From NCBI RefSeq assembly GCF_000733935.1, contig NZ_JPON01000001.1, positions 2,340,501 to 2,404,500 of the forward strand: a stretch of DNA of 64,000 nucleotides, written 5' to 3'. Every line of letters starts with the position of its first letter. The first letter of the stretch is position 1. Positions 9,498 through 18,373 of this stretch are shown piece after piece. The position numbers and the translations under genes were made by a program. The stretch is from Methylomarinum vadi. Its GTDB lineage: Bacteria > Pseudomonadota > Gammaproteobacteria > Methylococcales > Methylomonadaceae. The notes below the pieces were generated by a model. It did no database searches. It had not been told where the DNA came from and saw only the letters and a list, made by a program, of their open reading frames with translations.

Positions 9498-12400
9498 ATG
9501 AATCGGTTCTTGTTCGCGTTAACTCTGGTTGCCTCCCTGTCACTTTCGCCATACTCGATAGCAGCGGATACCCTCCGTGAGGAATTGGCGCTGAAAGCCC
9601 AGCAACAACTGCTCGGTATGCGCGATGCCTTCGGCCTAAACGAAAATCATTCGTTTCAAGTAAAGAATCTGCAACAGGACGCGCTGGGGCATACCCATGT
9701 GCGTTTGCAACAGTATTATCATGGCATCCGCGTTTGGGGCGGCGAGGCCATTACCCATACCCAGGCCAATAGAATGGCGCTGCCCCCGACCTCGATGCTC
9801 AAACCGGACATTCGGGTCGATATCGAACCCAAGCTTTCCGGCGCCGAAGCCCTCGCCGTCATCGAACATGACAACGCGCCTCGCGCCGGTTTTACCCTGA
9901 AACCGGAACCGGAGTTGGTGATCTATCCGCAAACGATCAGGCATTTACAGGCCAACAAAGCGCTAAGACGACGCCAAGAACCCAATGCGGCCGATTTCGC
10001 GACCGAAGTAACCGGTTACCGACTGGCTTACTACGTCCATACCGAACGTAACAAACTCGGCGATACCCAACACACCGATTATTTGATCGATGCCCACAAC
10101 GGTGAAATCATCGAAAAATGGGACAGCCTGATGACGGCCAATGCCATCGGCGCCGGCAAGAGCCAATACAGCGGCACGGTGCCACTGAATAGCAACAGCG
10201 TGACCAGCGGATTCGAATTGAAGGACTCTACCCGGCCCAGCAGCGGCAGCAACATGGTTTACAACTTGGATCATGCCACGTCAGGCACCGGCACGCTTTA
10301 CACCGATGCCGACAATACCTGGGGCGACGGCAACAATTACCAGGAGGACCCGGAGCCGACCACCTCCGCCAACGGCCAGACCGCCGCGGTCGATGCCGCT
10401 TACGGCATCCAATTGACCTGGGACATGTACAAGAACGTCTTCGGCCGCCAGGGTCTCGATGGACAAGGCACCGCGACCTACGCCCGCGTGCATTACGACT
10501 ACGCCTACGACAACGCCTTCTACTCAAAATATTGCAAATGCATCACCTATGGCGACGGCACCAAGCTGCAGACGCTGACCGCGCTGGATGTCGCCGCCCA
10601 TGAATACTCCCATGGCGTCTGCACGATGACGGCCGACCTGATTTACAAGGGAGAGTCCGGCGGCTTGAACGAAGCCAATTCGGACATCATGGGAACGATG
10701 GCGGAATTTTATTCCAGGGGCGCCAACGGAAAAGGCAACAAAATTCCCGATACCGGCGGCAACTGGACGCACGGCGAGCAAATGACGACGCCCGCCTATC
10801 CATTGAAAATGCGCTTCTTGTACAAACCCAGCAAGGACGGCAAAAGTCCCGACGCCTGGAGTCCCGGTCTGAAGGATATCGACGTGCATTACAGTTCGGG
10901 ACCGATGAATCGCGCCTTTTACTTCCTGAGCCAGGGCGCCACCACCAGCGGCGACACCTCGTCCACCTATTTGCCGCAAGGCATGACCGGCATAGGCAAC
11001 GACAAGGCCGCCAAGATCTGGTTTCGCGCCATGACCGTCTATATGACCTCTTCGACCGATTATTTGGGCGCGCGAATCGCCTGCATCAACGCGGCTAGGG
11101 ATTTATACGCCACCGCCGGCCCCGAGGAAATCGCCGTCTGGAACGCCTTCGCCGCGATCAATGTCGGCGACCCTTGGACCGGGCCCGACAATCCGCCCGT
11201 CGTCAACGTCAGCGTCAACGGCGACAAGGGCGTTCTGACTTTCAGCGCCAGCGCCAGCGACGACCAAGGCGTCGTCAAGGTTGAGTTTTTCTTGGACGGC
11301 GCCTTAGTCGGAACGAAAACCGCGCCGCCCTATACGATGGACTACGACTCCCGGATGCAGAACGACGGGGCGCATACGCTGGTAGCCAGGGCGACCGACA
11401 CCACGGGGCAATATACTGACGCCAGCAAGACCATTACCATCAACAACGGCCAATTGATTCGTAACGGCAGCTTCGAGAAAGGCTATGGCGTGGGCTGGTC
11501 GAATACGACCGGCATGCAGATCGGCGCGATACTTAACGAAACGCCTTACGACGGCACCAAGATGGCCAAGTTCTGCGGCAGCGGCTCGCAAAAAAGCGTC
11601 GCCCTGTTCCAAACCGTCGCCATTCCCGCCACCACCCCAGCGGCGACGCTGAGTTACGCCTTGCATATCGCTACCGAGGAAACCTCGAGTTCGGTCCGCG
11701 ACACCCTGGCCGTGCAGCTACGCAACACCTCCGGAGACATTCTGACCACTTTGGCGACCCACAGCAATCTGAACGCGAAAGCGGGCTATCAACTTCATAG
11801 CCACGACGTCTCCGCCTACAAGGGGCGATCCGTCCAGGTCTATTTCCTGTGCGCCGAGGATTCGGCCCTCGCCACCGGCTTTATTTTGGACAAGGTGAAT
11901 CTGAACGTGAGCGGCGATGGCGGCACTGGAGAGGATAACGTCGCGCCCAACGTCAGCGCCAGCGTAAGCGGTTCCAGCGGCAACATCACGTTTTCGGCCA
12001 CGGCCTCCGACAACGTCGGCGTCGTCAAAGTTTCGTTTTACGTCGACAACAGCTTGAAAGGAAGCGATCAAACCGCGCCTTACATCATGACACTGGACAG
12101 CAAAACGCTGGCCAATGGCAGCCATACGCTTATCGCGAAAGCCTATGACGCCGCCGCTAACGTCGGTACCTCCACGCCGGTAACCTTCACGGTGAACAAC
12201 GCCACCGAAGACGACGAAGCACCGACCATTGCGGTCGGCACGAGCGGCAACGGCGGCCCCATTACCTTCAACGCCACGGCCAGCGACAACGTCGGCGTCA
12301 GCAAGGTGGAATTTTATGTCGACAATGTCCTGAAAGGCTACGATACGACCGCGCCTTACTCCTTGGTACTCGACTCGCTGACACTCGGCAACGGCAGCCA

Positions 12401-12872
12401 TACGCTGGTCGGCAAGGCCTACGATGCCGCCGGCAATGTCGGCACATCCCAGGCTGTCGCTTTCACGGTCGACAACACCGGCCCCGGAGCAACGACTTAT
12501 CACGAAAGGGAAAGCAACGGCACCACCCAAACGGCCAATAGCGTCGGCAACGCGGTCACGACTATCGTCGGGTATATCGAGAACTCGATCGACAAAGATT
12601 ATTTCAAGATCGAACTGCTTGCCGGCCAGGATCTGACGGTGAACATGACCGGGCCCGCCAGGGACTACGATCTTTACTTGCTGAACAGCTCCGGCAGAAC
12701 CTTAAGAAGCAGCGCCAATGTCGGCTCAAGCGAATCGGTGAATTACACCAATTCGGGTTCGTCAATCGCCAGCTTTTACCTCAAGGTCGTCGCCTTCGGC
12801 GGCGCGTACAGCAAAAACGAGCCTTATAATCTAACCCGAATATTTCATGATAGAGGCGGGCAAGTTTGTTGA
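9498..12872 (+). CDS. Secreted M4 (thermolysin-like) metallopeptidase with Ig-like and PPC domains, 3' end formed by IS DNA
   Basis: This 1124-residue protein has a signal peptide (cleavage near SIAA-D, residue 23), then an FTP/PepSY propeptide region to about residue 210. The M4 domain has zinc ligands HEYSH 368-372 and Glu392 in GGLNEANSD, 24 residues after the first His as in thermolysin, plus a catalytic-type His464 in DVHYSSGPMNRAF. After it come an Ig-like domain (about 570-650), a carbohydrate-binding-like NGSFE domain (about 654-800), two near-identical Ig-like repeats (about 815-900 and 910-995) and a C-terminal PPC-like domain (DYFKIELLAGQDL). The last dozen codons (from 12835) are the end of an IS1380 copy, so the natural C-terminus is lost by a few residues. 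It is probably exported by a type II route. Confidence 0.9.
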   Translation: MNRFLFALTLVASLSLSPYSIAADTLREELALKAQQQLLGMRDAFGLNENHSFQVKNLQQDALGHTHVRLQQYYHGIRVWGGEAITHTQANRMALPPTSMLKPDIRVDIEPKLSGAEALAVIEHDNAPRAGFTLKPEPELVIYPQTIRHLQANKALRRRQEPNAADFATEVTGYRLAYYVHTERNKLGDTQHTDYLIDAHNGEIIEKWDSLMTANAIGAGKSQYSGTVPLNSNSVTSGFELKDSTRPSSGSNMVYNLDHATSGTGTLYTDADNTWGDGNNYQEDPEPTTSANGQTAAVDAAYGIQLTWDMYKNVFGRQGLDGQGTATYARVHYDYAYDNAFYSKYCKCITYGDGTKLQTLTALDVAAHEYSHGVCTMTADLIYKGESGGLNEANSDIMGTMAEFYSRGANGKGNKIPDTGGNWTHGEQMTTPAYPLKMRFLYKPSKDGKSPDAWSPGLKDIDVHYSSGPMNRAFYFLSQGATTSGDTSSTYLPQGMTGIGNDKAAKIWFRAMTVYMTSSTDYLGARIACINAARDLYATAGPEEIAVWNAFAAINVGDPWTGPDNPPVVNVSVNGDKGVLTFSASASDDQGVVKVEFFLDGALVGTKTAPPYTMDYDSRMQNDGAHTLVARATDTTGQYTDASKTITINNGQLIRNGSFEKGYGVGWSNTTGMQIGAILNETPYDGTKMAKFCGSGSQKSVALFQTVAIPATTPAATLSYALHIATEETSSSVRDTLAVQLRNTSGDILTTLATHSNLNAKAGYQLHSHDVSAYKGRSVQVYFLCAEDSALATGFILDKVNLNVSGDGGTGEDNVAPNVSASVSGSSGNITFSATASDNVGVVKVSFYVDNSLKGSDQTAPYIMTLDSKTLANGSHTLIAKAYDAAANVGTSTPVTFTVNNATEDDEAPTIAVGTSGNGGPITFNATASDNVGVSKVEFYVDNVLKGYDTTAPYSLVLDSLTLGNGSHTLVGKAYDAAGNVGTSQAVAFTVDNTGPGATTYHERESNGTTQTANSVGNAVTTIVGYIENSIDKDYFKIELLAGQDLTVNMTGPARDYDLYLLNSSGRTLRSSANVGSSESVNYTNSGSSIASFYLKVVAFGGAYSKNEPYNLTRIFHDRGGQVC

Positions 12873-12922
12873 TATTTGATAAAATTCAGTTACTTATATT
12901 GAATTTAACCAACAACTTGCCC

Positions 12923-13849
12923 ATGACAAATTGTACTCCAGCTCAGATAGAATTTCCTCCCTTAAAACGCCGTAAAATAGACGCCCAATTCAGTGGTGGA
13001 GCGATCACCAGTGATGGCGGTGTGCTGTTGTTAAGAGCGATTGACCAGCAGTTAGGGTTAACCGAACGGATAGCGGCGCAGATTCCTGACGCCAGAGCCC
13101 CTGACCGCGTGCAACACTCTGTGATCAACCTGCTCCGTCAACGGGTTTATGGCTTGGCGTGTGGGTATGAGGATTTGAATGATCATGACACGCTCAGAAA
13201 TGATATCGCCTTTCAGACGGCGGTGGAAAAGGATCAGACATTGGGCAGCCGATCCACCTTGTGCCGGTTTGAGCAGCAGGCGGATCGCGCCTTGATGTGG
13301 CGCGTTCATGAGGAACTGGTGGCGCAGTTTATCGCTTCGTATGAGACACCGCCGAAATCGTTGATCCTGGACTTCGACGCCACCGATGATCCGGTTCATG
13401 GCGAACAGGACGGACGTTTTTTTCATGGCTACTATCGGCACTATTGTTTCCTGCCGTTGTATGTCTTTTGCGGCCATCATTGCTTGGTCAGTTATCTACG
13501 CCCCAGCAATATTGATGGCGCCAAGCACAGCTGGGCGATTCTGGCGTTGCTGGTCAGGCGCTTGCGTCAGGCTTGGCCGGACGTTGACATCACGTTTCGC
13601 GGCGATGGCGGTTTTTGTCGCCATAAGATGCTGAGTTGGTGCGAGCGGCATCGCGTTCACTATATTGTCGGGTTGGCCAAAAATAAACGCTTAACGCGCT
13701 TAAGCCAACCCTGGATTGAACAAGCCCGGCAACAGTTCCAAAGCGAACAGCAGAAACAGCGTCTCTTTACCGATTTCCACTATAAAGATCGTCGGTGGCG
13801 TCGAAGTCCAGGACCAACGATTTCGGCGGTGTCTCATACGAAGCGATAA
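12923..13849 (+). pseudogene. IS1380 transposase fragment, rightward arm
   Basis: The first about 288 codons match the intact IS1380 transposase, including both the DFDATDDPVHG and FRGDGGFCRHK blocks. At 13787 the reading frame runs into the inverted arm and continues for about 20 unrelated residues to a stop. The YxxRGxxEN block with the catalytic Glu is absent, so it should be inactive. Confidence 0.88.
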
Positions 13850-14255
13850 ACTGCGCCACCAGTTCCTCATGAACGCGCCACATCAAGGCGCGATCCGCCT
13901 GCTGCTCAAACCGGCACAAGGTGGATCGGCTGCCCAATGTCTGATCCTTTTCCACCGCCGTCTGAAAGGCGATATCATTTCTGAGCGTGTCATGATCATT
14001 CAAATCCTCATACCCACACGCCAAGCCATAAACCCGTTGACGGAGCAGGTTGAGCACAGAGTGTTGCACGCGGTCAGGGGCTCTGGCGTCAGGAATCTGC
14101 GCCGCTATCCGTTCGGTTAATCCTAATTGCTGGTCAATCGCTCTTAACAACAGCACACCGCCATCACTGGTGATCGCTCCACCACTGAATTGGGCGTCTA
14201 TTTTACGGCGTTTTAAGGGAGGAAATTCTATCTGAGCTGGAGTACAATTTGTCAT
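13767..14255 (-). pseudogene. IS1380 transposase fragment, leftward arm
   Basis: About 155 codons of the transposase N-terminus, from MTNCTPAQIEF to LDFDATDD, are followed by a short tail read from the other arm. Only the first catalytic Asp region is retained. It shares the EKDQTLGSRS and QADRALMW variants with the rightward arm. Confidence 0.87.
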
Positions 14256-14400
14256 GGGCAAGTTGTTGGTTAAATTCAATATAAGTAACTGAATTTTATC
14301 AAATATCAACAAACTTGCCCGCCTCTATCATGAAATATTCGGGTTAGATTTACGTTGCGAAGCGTTGTCGGAAGTTAAAATAATAACAGAGGAATAGCGT

Positions 14401-15174
14401 ATGTGTTGGAGTGGAGAGGCCTCGGCTGTCCTGGCAACGGCCGGATTTAGCAGTACCGCGTATTTTTATAGGAAAGGCGAGTCTAAAGCGTTATGCGCCG
14501 CGCTCGCGTATTTTTCCCTAATGGAGTTATTGCAGGCCAACACCTACACGGTAATCGACCAATGCTTCAATCCGCGCAACCAGGTCGCCACCTTTCTCGG
14601 CTATATGCATATCGCCTTTCAGCCGTTCTTCGTCAATGCCGTCGCGATGCATTTTATTCCGCCGCCCATGCGACAGCGCATCGCTCTTTGGGTCTATACG
14701 CTGTGTTTCGCCGCCGCCGTCGTCTTTATGATGCGTATTTATCCTTTCTCGTGGGGAGAGTTCTGCTTCGATAAAAGCTACCAACTTTTATTTAATTCAG
14801 ATATTAAATTCAGCATGCCATTTTGCGGCGAACGGATTTGCTCCACCTCCGGCGAATGGCATATCGCTTGGGCGATTCCGGCCAAGGGAGGTATCGGCAT
14901 GGCTAATTCCTACATTTATGCCACATTTCTGCTGCCGTTGCTCTACGGTTCCTGGAAAGTGGTTCTATACCACGCAATCACCGGACCGTTGCTGTCCTTT
15001 TTGACCACTAATAACATGAACGAATGGGCGGCGGTCTGGTGCCTTTATTCCATCGGCTTGCTGCTGTTGCTGATCAAGACCCCGATCCGTCATTATTTGC
15101 ACACCGACTCCTGGTACGGTCTGCGACTGCCGCCATATTTCCGCGTCGAGGCCAAGACCAGCGGCGAAGCATGA
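14401..15174 (+). CDS. Polytopic membrane protein, DUF5765-like
   Basis: The protein has 257 residues and starts MCWSGEASAVLATAGF, a beginning I associate with a family of uncharacterised integral membrane proteins (DUF5765). I see about seven hydrophobic helices. The soluble part near residues 118-165 contains several Cys (FCFDKSYQ, PFCGERICS) that could form disulfides. An AGAGGAATAG ribosome site precedes the ATG. It overlaps the next gene by 4 bp (ATGA), so both are one operon. The IS palindrome ends only 57 bp upstream, so the native promoter may be displaced. Confidence 0.6.
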   Translation: MCWSGEASAVLATAGFSSTAYFYRKGESKALCAALAYFSLMELLQANTYTVIDQCFNPRNQVATFLGYMHIAFQPFFVNAVAMHFIPPPMRQRIALWVYTLCFAAAVVFMMRIYPFSWGEFCFDKSYQLLFNSDIKFSMPFCGERICSTSGEWHIAWAIPAKGGIGMANSYIYATFLLPLLYGSWKVVLYHAITGPLLSFLTTNNMNEWAAVWCLYSIGLLLLLIKTPIRHYLHTDSWYGLRLPPYFRVEAKTSGEA

Positions 15175-16184
15175 CTCAACGCCACGCTTTCCAGCCGGCC
15201 TGGTGGCTACGCAATGCCCATTTACAAACGCTGTATCCGGCGCTGCTGCGCAGGGAAAAAACATCGTTGCCTTTGCGGCGGGAAAGATTGAATACGCCGG
15301 ACGGCGATTTTATCGATTTGGACTGGTGCGGCGCGGGAAATAAGCCGCTGACGATTTTGCTGCACGGCCTGACCGGCAGTTCCCGTTCCGGTTACGTCAC
15401 GGGTTTGCAAAAAACACTGTTGGATCGAGGGTGGCGCAGCGTCGCACTGAATTTTCGCGGCTGCAGCGGCGAACCGAATCGTCTGGCCCGGGGATACCAT
15501 TCCGGCGACACCGGCGATATCGACTTCGTCTACCGCACCTTGCGCCAACGCGAACCGAACGCTAAATTGGCCGCCGTCGGCTTTTCCCTGGGCGGCAACG
15601 TTTTGCTTAAATGGTTGGGCGAACGAGGCGTCAAGCTTAAGCTGTCGGCTGCCGTAGCGGTCTGCGTGCCGCTGCAACTGGATATCTGCGCGACGACCAT
15701 GGACAAGGGTTTCAGCAAAGTCTACCGCGACAGGTTGATCCGCGAGTTAAAACACTATATCCGCGACAAGCATCGTTATTTGCTTAACGCCGGCAATACC
15801 CAGGAAGCCGATAAGATCGCCAGGCTGGGTAATTTATCGAAAATCCGCTCATTTTGGGAATACGACGACCAGGTCGTGGCCGCCTTGCACGATTTCGACA
15901 GCGCCACGCATTATTACCGCCAGTCCAGCTCGCGCCAATATCTTAAAAAAATCGCGGTGCCGACCTTGTTGATTCAGGCCTTGGACGACCCCTTCATGAC
16001 GCCCGAAGTGTTGCCCAAGAAACACGAATTATCCGCCCATGTCAGGTTGGAAACGACGGCAGGCGGCGGCCATGTAGGCTTCATCTCCGGCCGCGTCCCC
16101 TTCAAGCCGCACTACTGGCTGGAACGACGGATTCCGGAATTTTTGCAGCGCTACCTTAACAATTCGCCGTCTGCCGGACTCTAA
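15171..16184 (+). CDS. YheT-like alpha/beta hydrolase
   Basis: The 337-residue protein starts at the overlapping ATG 15171. It has the YheT/ABHD family opening WWLRNAHLQTLYP, an oxyanion motif LLHGLTGSSRSGY, the nucleophile elbow GFSLGGNVLLKWLGE, an Asp in QALDDPFM and the catalytic His in GGGHVGFISG. Family members are esterases of unknown physiological substrate. The coupling to a membrane protein of unknown function gives no further clue. Confidence 0.88.
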   Translation: MTQRHAFQPAWWLRNAHLQTLYPALLRREKTSLPLRRERLNTPDGDFIDLDWCGAGNKPLTILLHGLTGSSRSGYVTGLQKTLLDRGWRSVALNFRGCSGEPNRLARGYHSGDTGDIDFVYRTLRQREPNAKLAAVGFSLGGNVLLKWLGERGVKLKLSAAVAVCVPLQLDICATTMDKGFSKVYRDRLIRELKHYIRDKHRYLLNAGNTQEADKIARLGNLSKIRSFWEYDDQVVAALHDFDSATHYYRQSSSRQYLKKIAVPTLLIQALDDPFMTPEVLPKKHELSAHVRLETTAGGGHVGFISGRVPFKPHYWLERRIPEFLQRYLNNSPSAGL

Positions 16185-16521
16185 TCGATTTCATAAAAAC
16201 ACCAACAGGATGAACAAGCCGACTGAACCTCTTGTCAGTGCTACCGCAATCACGACCGCAAACTCAGACCCGGCATGGCATTTTCGCATTGTTATTACCC
16301 GGACCTGGTATTGACTGGCTGGACTGGACCGGCGGATTGCGACGCTGGGCATCAGTGATAACAGTTGAGTCGTTCGCTTTCGGCTGATGACTTGTTACGG
16401 CATTTATTCCTAGTGAGTCCAAATCCTTGATACGTTGTTTGCTTTTTCTTCCGCAAACAATACTCGTTTGCCGAATGGCGAGATACGCTAAAACCATCTG
16501 GCGCCGAGTTGGCAATATCGA
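16185..16521. other. Intergenic stretch, nothing convincing
   Basis: About 340 bp between convergent genes. One 83-codon leftward frame exists (16515-16264) but it has no ribosome site and no recognisable protein features. No terminator hairpin with a T-run is apparent. Confidence 0.4.
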
Positions 16522-17745
16522 TTAATCCAATTCCATCCGAACTCCCATAGACAACGAGTCACTGGTGACACTATTCAAATCCAATAATTTTTCGTATATC
16601 ACGAATGCCGAGAGCCCTTTGCTAAATTGTGCGGAAAAACCGGCCGTGATAGCCGCATAGTCTCTGTCCATCGCACTGTTGCGCAAGGTGAAACCGCCCG
16701 TCCCGGTTGGAGCGTTGACGAAGCGCACATTGACGCTTTGAGAGTTATTGGCAAACTCATGAATGTATTCGGCCGATACTGTCGGCATCAATACGCCCCA
16801 GGATTGGCTCCATGCATAACTGACCTGAGTACCGAAATTTCCGGTAATGGATTCGTATTCTTGTTCGCCGATAGCCAAAACCAAAGAACCGCCTTTTCCG
16901 GAAGGATTGGATAGCGATTCGGTATAGCCTTCCAATTGAATATTACGATACATCCAACGTGCGGTCGGCGTTACGGTCCATCCGCCGAAATTAAAATTGT
17001 AACCGGTGATGACGCCGGCAGAATAAGTGTCGGAATCGACATTAGCGGTCGCAACCTGATTAACTCCGGTATAAGCCACGTTGCGCAAAGTGCGGTGACG
17101 CTGATCGGCGTAAGCAAAGGTACCGTCAATAAAAAAACTATCGCCAACGTAATATGATCCATAAATCGAAAAAGCGTAACCATTGGTATCGATATCGCCG
17201 GCCCCTTGTTTTAATTCGCTGTCTGAACTGAGATAACTGCTAGTCAATCCGACAATCAAATTATCGGTAAAACGATAATCTGCGCCGATAGTCACTTTGG
17301 AATCGAACAAGTTAAAACCGGGGTTCAGGTTGATGCGATCATATTCTTGCCAGGAAGTGTGGCCATTGGCAAAAACATCGAAACGACTGATAATCGAATC
17401 CGCGCTCGCACCACCGCCAATTTGACGCAACAGCGCCAAACGGGTAAAACTGTCCATAATGGCGCTGCTCGTGATATTGGCATTATTGGCAATAATTTCA
17501 TCCGGGGTCAAAGCGCCTAAAGAACGGCTGGCATCCGATAAGGCATCAAAACAATCCGCTTCAAAATCAGATCCTAGAGTAGCGGAATTACAGGCTTCAA
17601 ACAAAGCGTCGGCCAAATCGTCAAAATTTAAATTGTCGGTTGGTAACGGTAATGGTGGCGACGGAGGCGAGCCAGCAACGGCGATTTGAGTTGATGAAAT
17701 AAAGAACAGTAAAAATAAGAGAACGAGACGACTATATAGTTTCAT
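16522..17745 (-). CDS. Autotransporter-type outer membrane beta-barrel protein with short passenger
   Basis: The 407-residue product from the ATG at 17745 carries a signal peptide (LVLLFLLFFISSTQIAVAG). A short region of about 100 residues holds two Cys (residues 51 and 65 area) and the phrase LGALTPDEIIANNANITSS. The remainder from about residue 130 is an autotransporter barrel: alternating strands such as KVTIGADYRFTDNLIVGLT and GYAFSIYGSYYVGDSFFIDG. Size and composition fit the autotransporter beta-domain family without a large passenger. The gene is lower in GC than its neighbours. It is divergent from the dehydrogenase operon across about 110 bp. Confidence 0.82.
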   Translation of the reverse strand: MKLYSRLVLLFLLFFISSTQIAVAGSPPSPPLPLPTDNLNFDDLADALFEACNSATLGSDFEADCFDALSDASRSLGALTPDEIIANNANITSSAIMDSFTRLALLRQIGGGASADSIISRFDVFANGHTSWQEYDRINLNPGFNLFDSKVTIGADYRFTDNLIVGLTSSYLSSDSELKQGAGDIDTNGYAFSIYGSYYVGDSFFIDGTFAYADQRHRTLRNVAYTGVNQVATANVDSDTYSAGVITGYNFNFGGWTVTPTARWMYRNIQLEGYTESLSNPSGKGGSLVLAIGEQEYESITGNFGTQVSYAWSQSWGVLMPTVSAEYIHEFANNSQSVNVRFVNAPTGTGGFTLRNSAMDRDYAAITAGFSAQFSKGLSAFVIYEKLLDLNSVTSDSLSMGVRMELD

Positions 17746-17857
17746 TGTATTATCAGCGTTAATTGAAAAGAATGTTTTAAACTGAATAAATATTAAAATT
17801 TTTTTCAAATTTTAATAGAAATGTGAACTATTACAAACTTTAATAAAAATATCGCCT

Positions 17858-18373
17858 GTGCTAATAAAAAGACGATTATTGATTAAATCAGTGTGGATTA
17901 GTTGGTGGAGTAAATGGTTTTGGCTTACTCTACCGGGATTCGCCTCCGCAAGCGAAGGCGAAAAAATAGCCGGCCGCAAAGCTTTACAAACTTATATCGA
18001 TTTACTGCTTCCTGAGGACGAATGGCCGGGCGCATTACAATTAGGCGCGGAACAAATAATTATCGATAAGGCCTTGCAAGACCCGAGTTTCGGTCGCCTT
18101 ATCAGAAAAGGCGTCTTATGGTTAAACTTCTTAGCCAAAAAGCTGAATGTCGATGATTTTGCCGACCTGCCACAACTAGCCCAACTGAAAATCATTGCGT
18201 TATCCGAAAAAGGAAACGCAAACAGCTTACCTAATCAATTTTATCAATCGGTCAGACAAGAAGTATTTACATTCTATTATTCCCACCCCGAAATTATGCG
18301 GCACTTTCGCTATGCCCGCCCACCCCAACCGCTTGGCTTTCCTGATTTTACTAAACCGCCCCAACAACCGTGA
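17858..18373 (+). CDS. Gluconate 2-dehydrogenase subunit 3-like small (gamma) subunit with Tat-like signal
   Basis: The 171-residue protein uses a GTG start. Its N-terminus KRRLLIK followed by a hydrophobic stretch ending ASAS looks like a twin-arginine signal. The mature part fits gluconate 2-dehydrogenase subunit 3: TYIDLLLPEDEWPGALQLG, then GVLWLNFLAKK and YYSHPEIMRHF. In known FAD sugar dehydrogenases this subunit carries the Tat signal and ferries the FAD subunit to the periplasm. It overlaps the GMC gene by 4 bp (GTGA), so the products are probably translationally coupled partners. Confidence 0.8.
   Translation: MLIKRRLLIKSVWISWWSKWFWLTLPGFASASEGEKIAGRKALQTYIDLLLPEDEWPGALQLGAEQIIIDKALQDPSFGRLIRKGVLWLNFLAKKLNVDDFADLPQLAQLKIIALSEKGNANSLPNQFYQSVRQEVFTFYYSHPEIMRHFRYARPPQPLGFPDFTKPPQQP

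Larger units (their letters stand above)
12835..14343. mobile_element. Rearranged IS1380 copy: head-to-head palindrome lacking the transposase 3' end
   Basis: The segment 12835-13787 is the transposase 5' part of the IS reading rightward; 13788-14343 is the same 5' end reading leftward. The two 556-bp arms (12835-13390 and 13788-14343) differ at about five positions by my reading, and both carry the same private variants relative to the intact copy at 7842. The centre (13391-13787) is single copy. Both outer ends are the same IS terminus, so it still has terminal inverted repeats, but the flanks are CTAA and TTAG, an inverted rather than a direct repeat. It likely arose from a fold-back or template switch. 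Confidence 0.88.

Noticed and set aside
16264-16515. 83-codon minus-strand frame
   Set aside because: No ribosome site, no recognisable protein features and biased composition.
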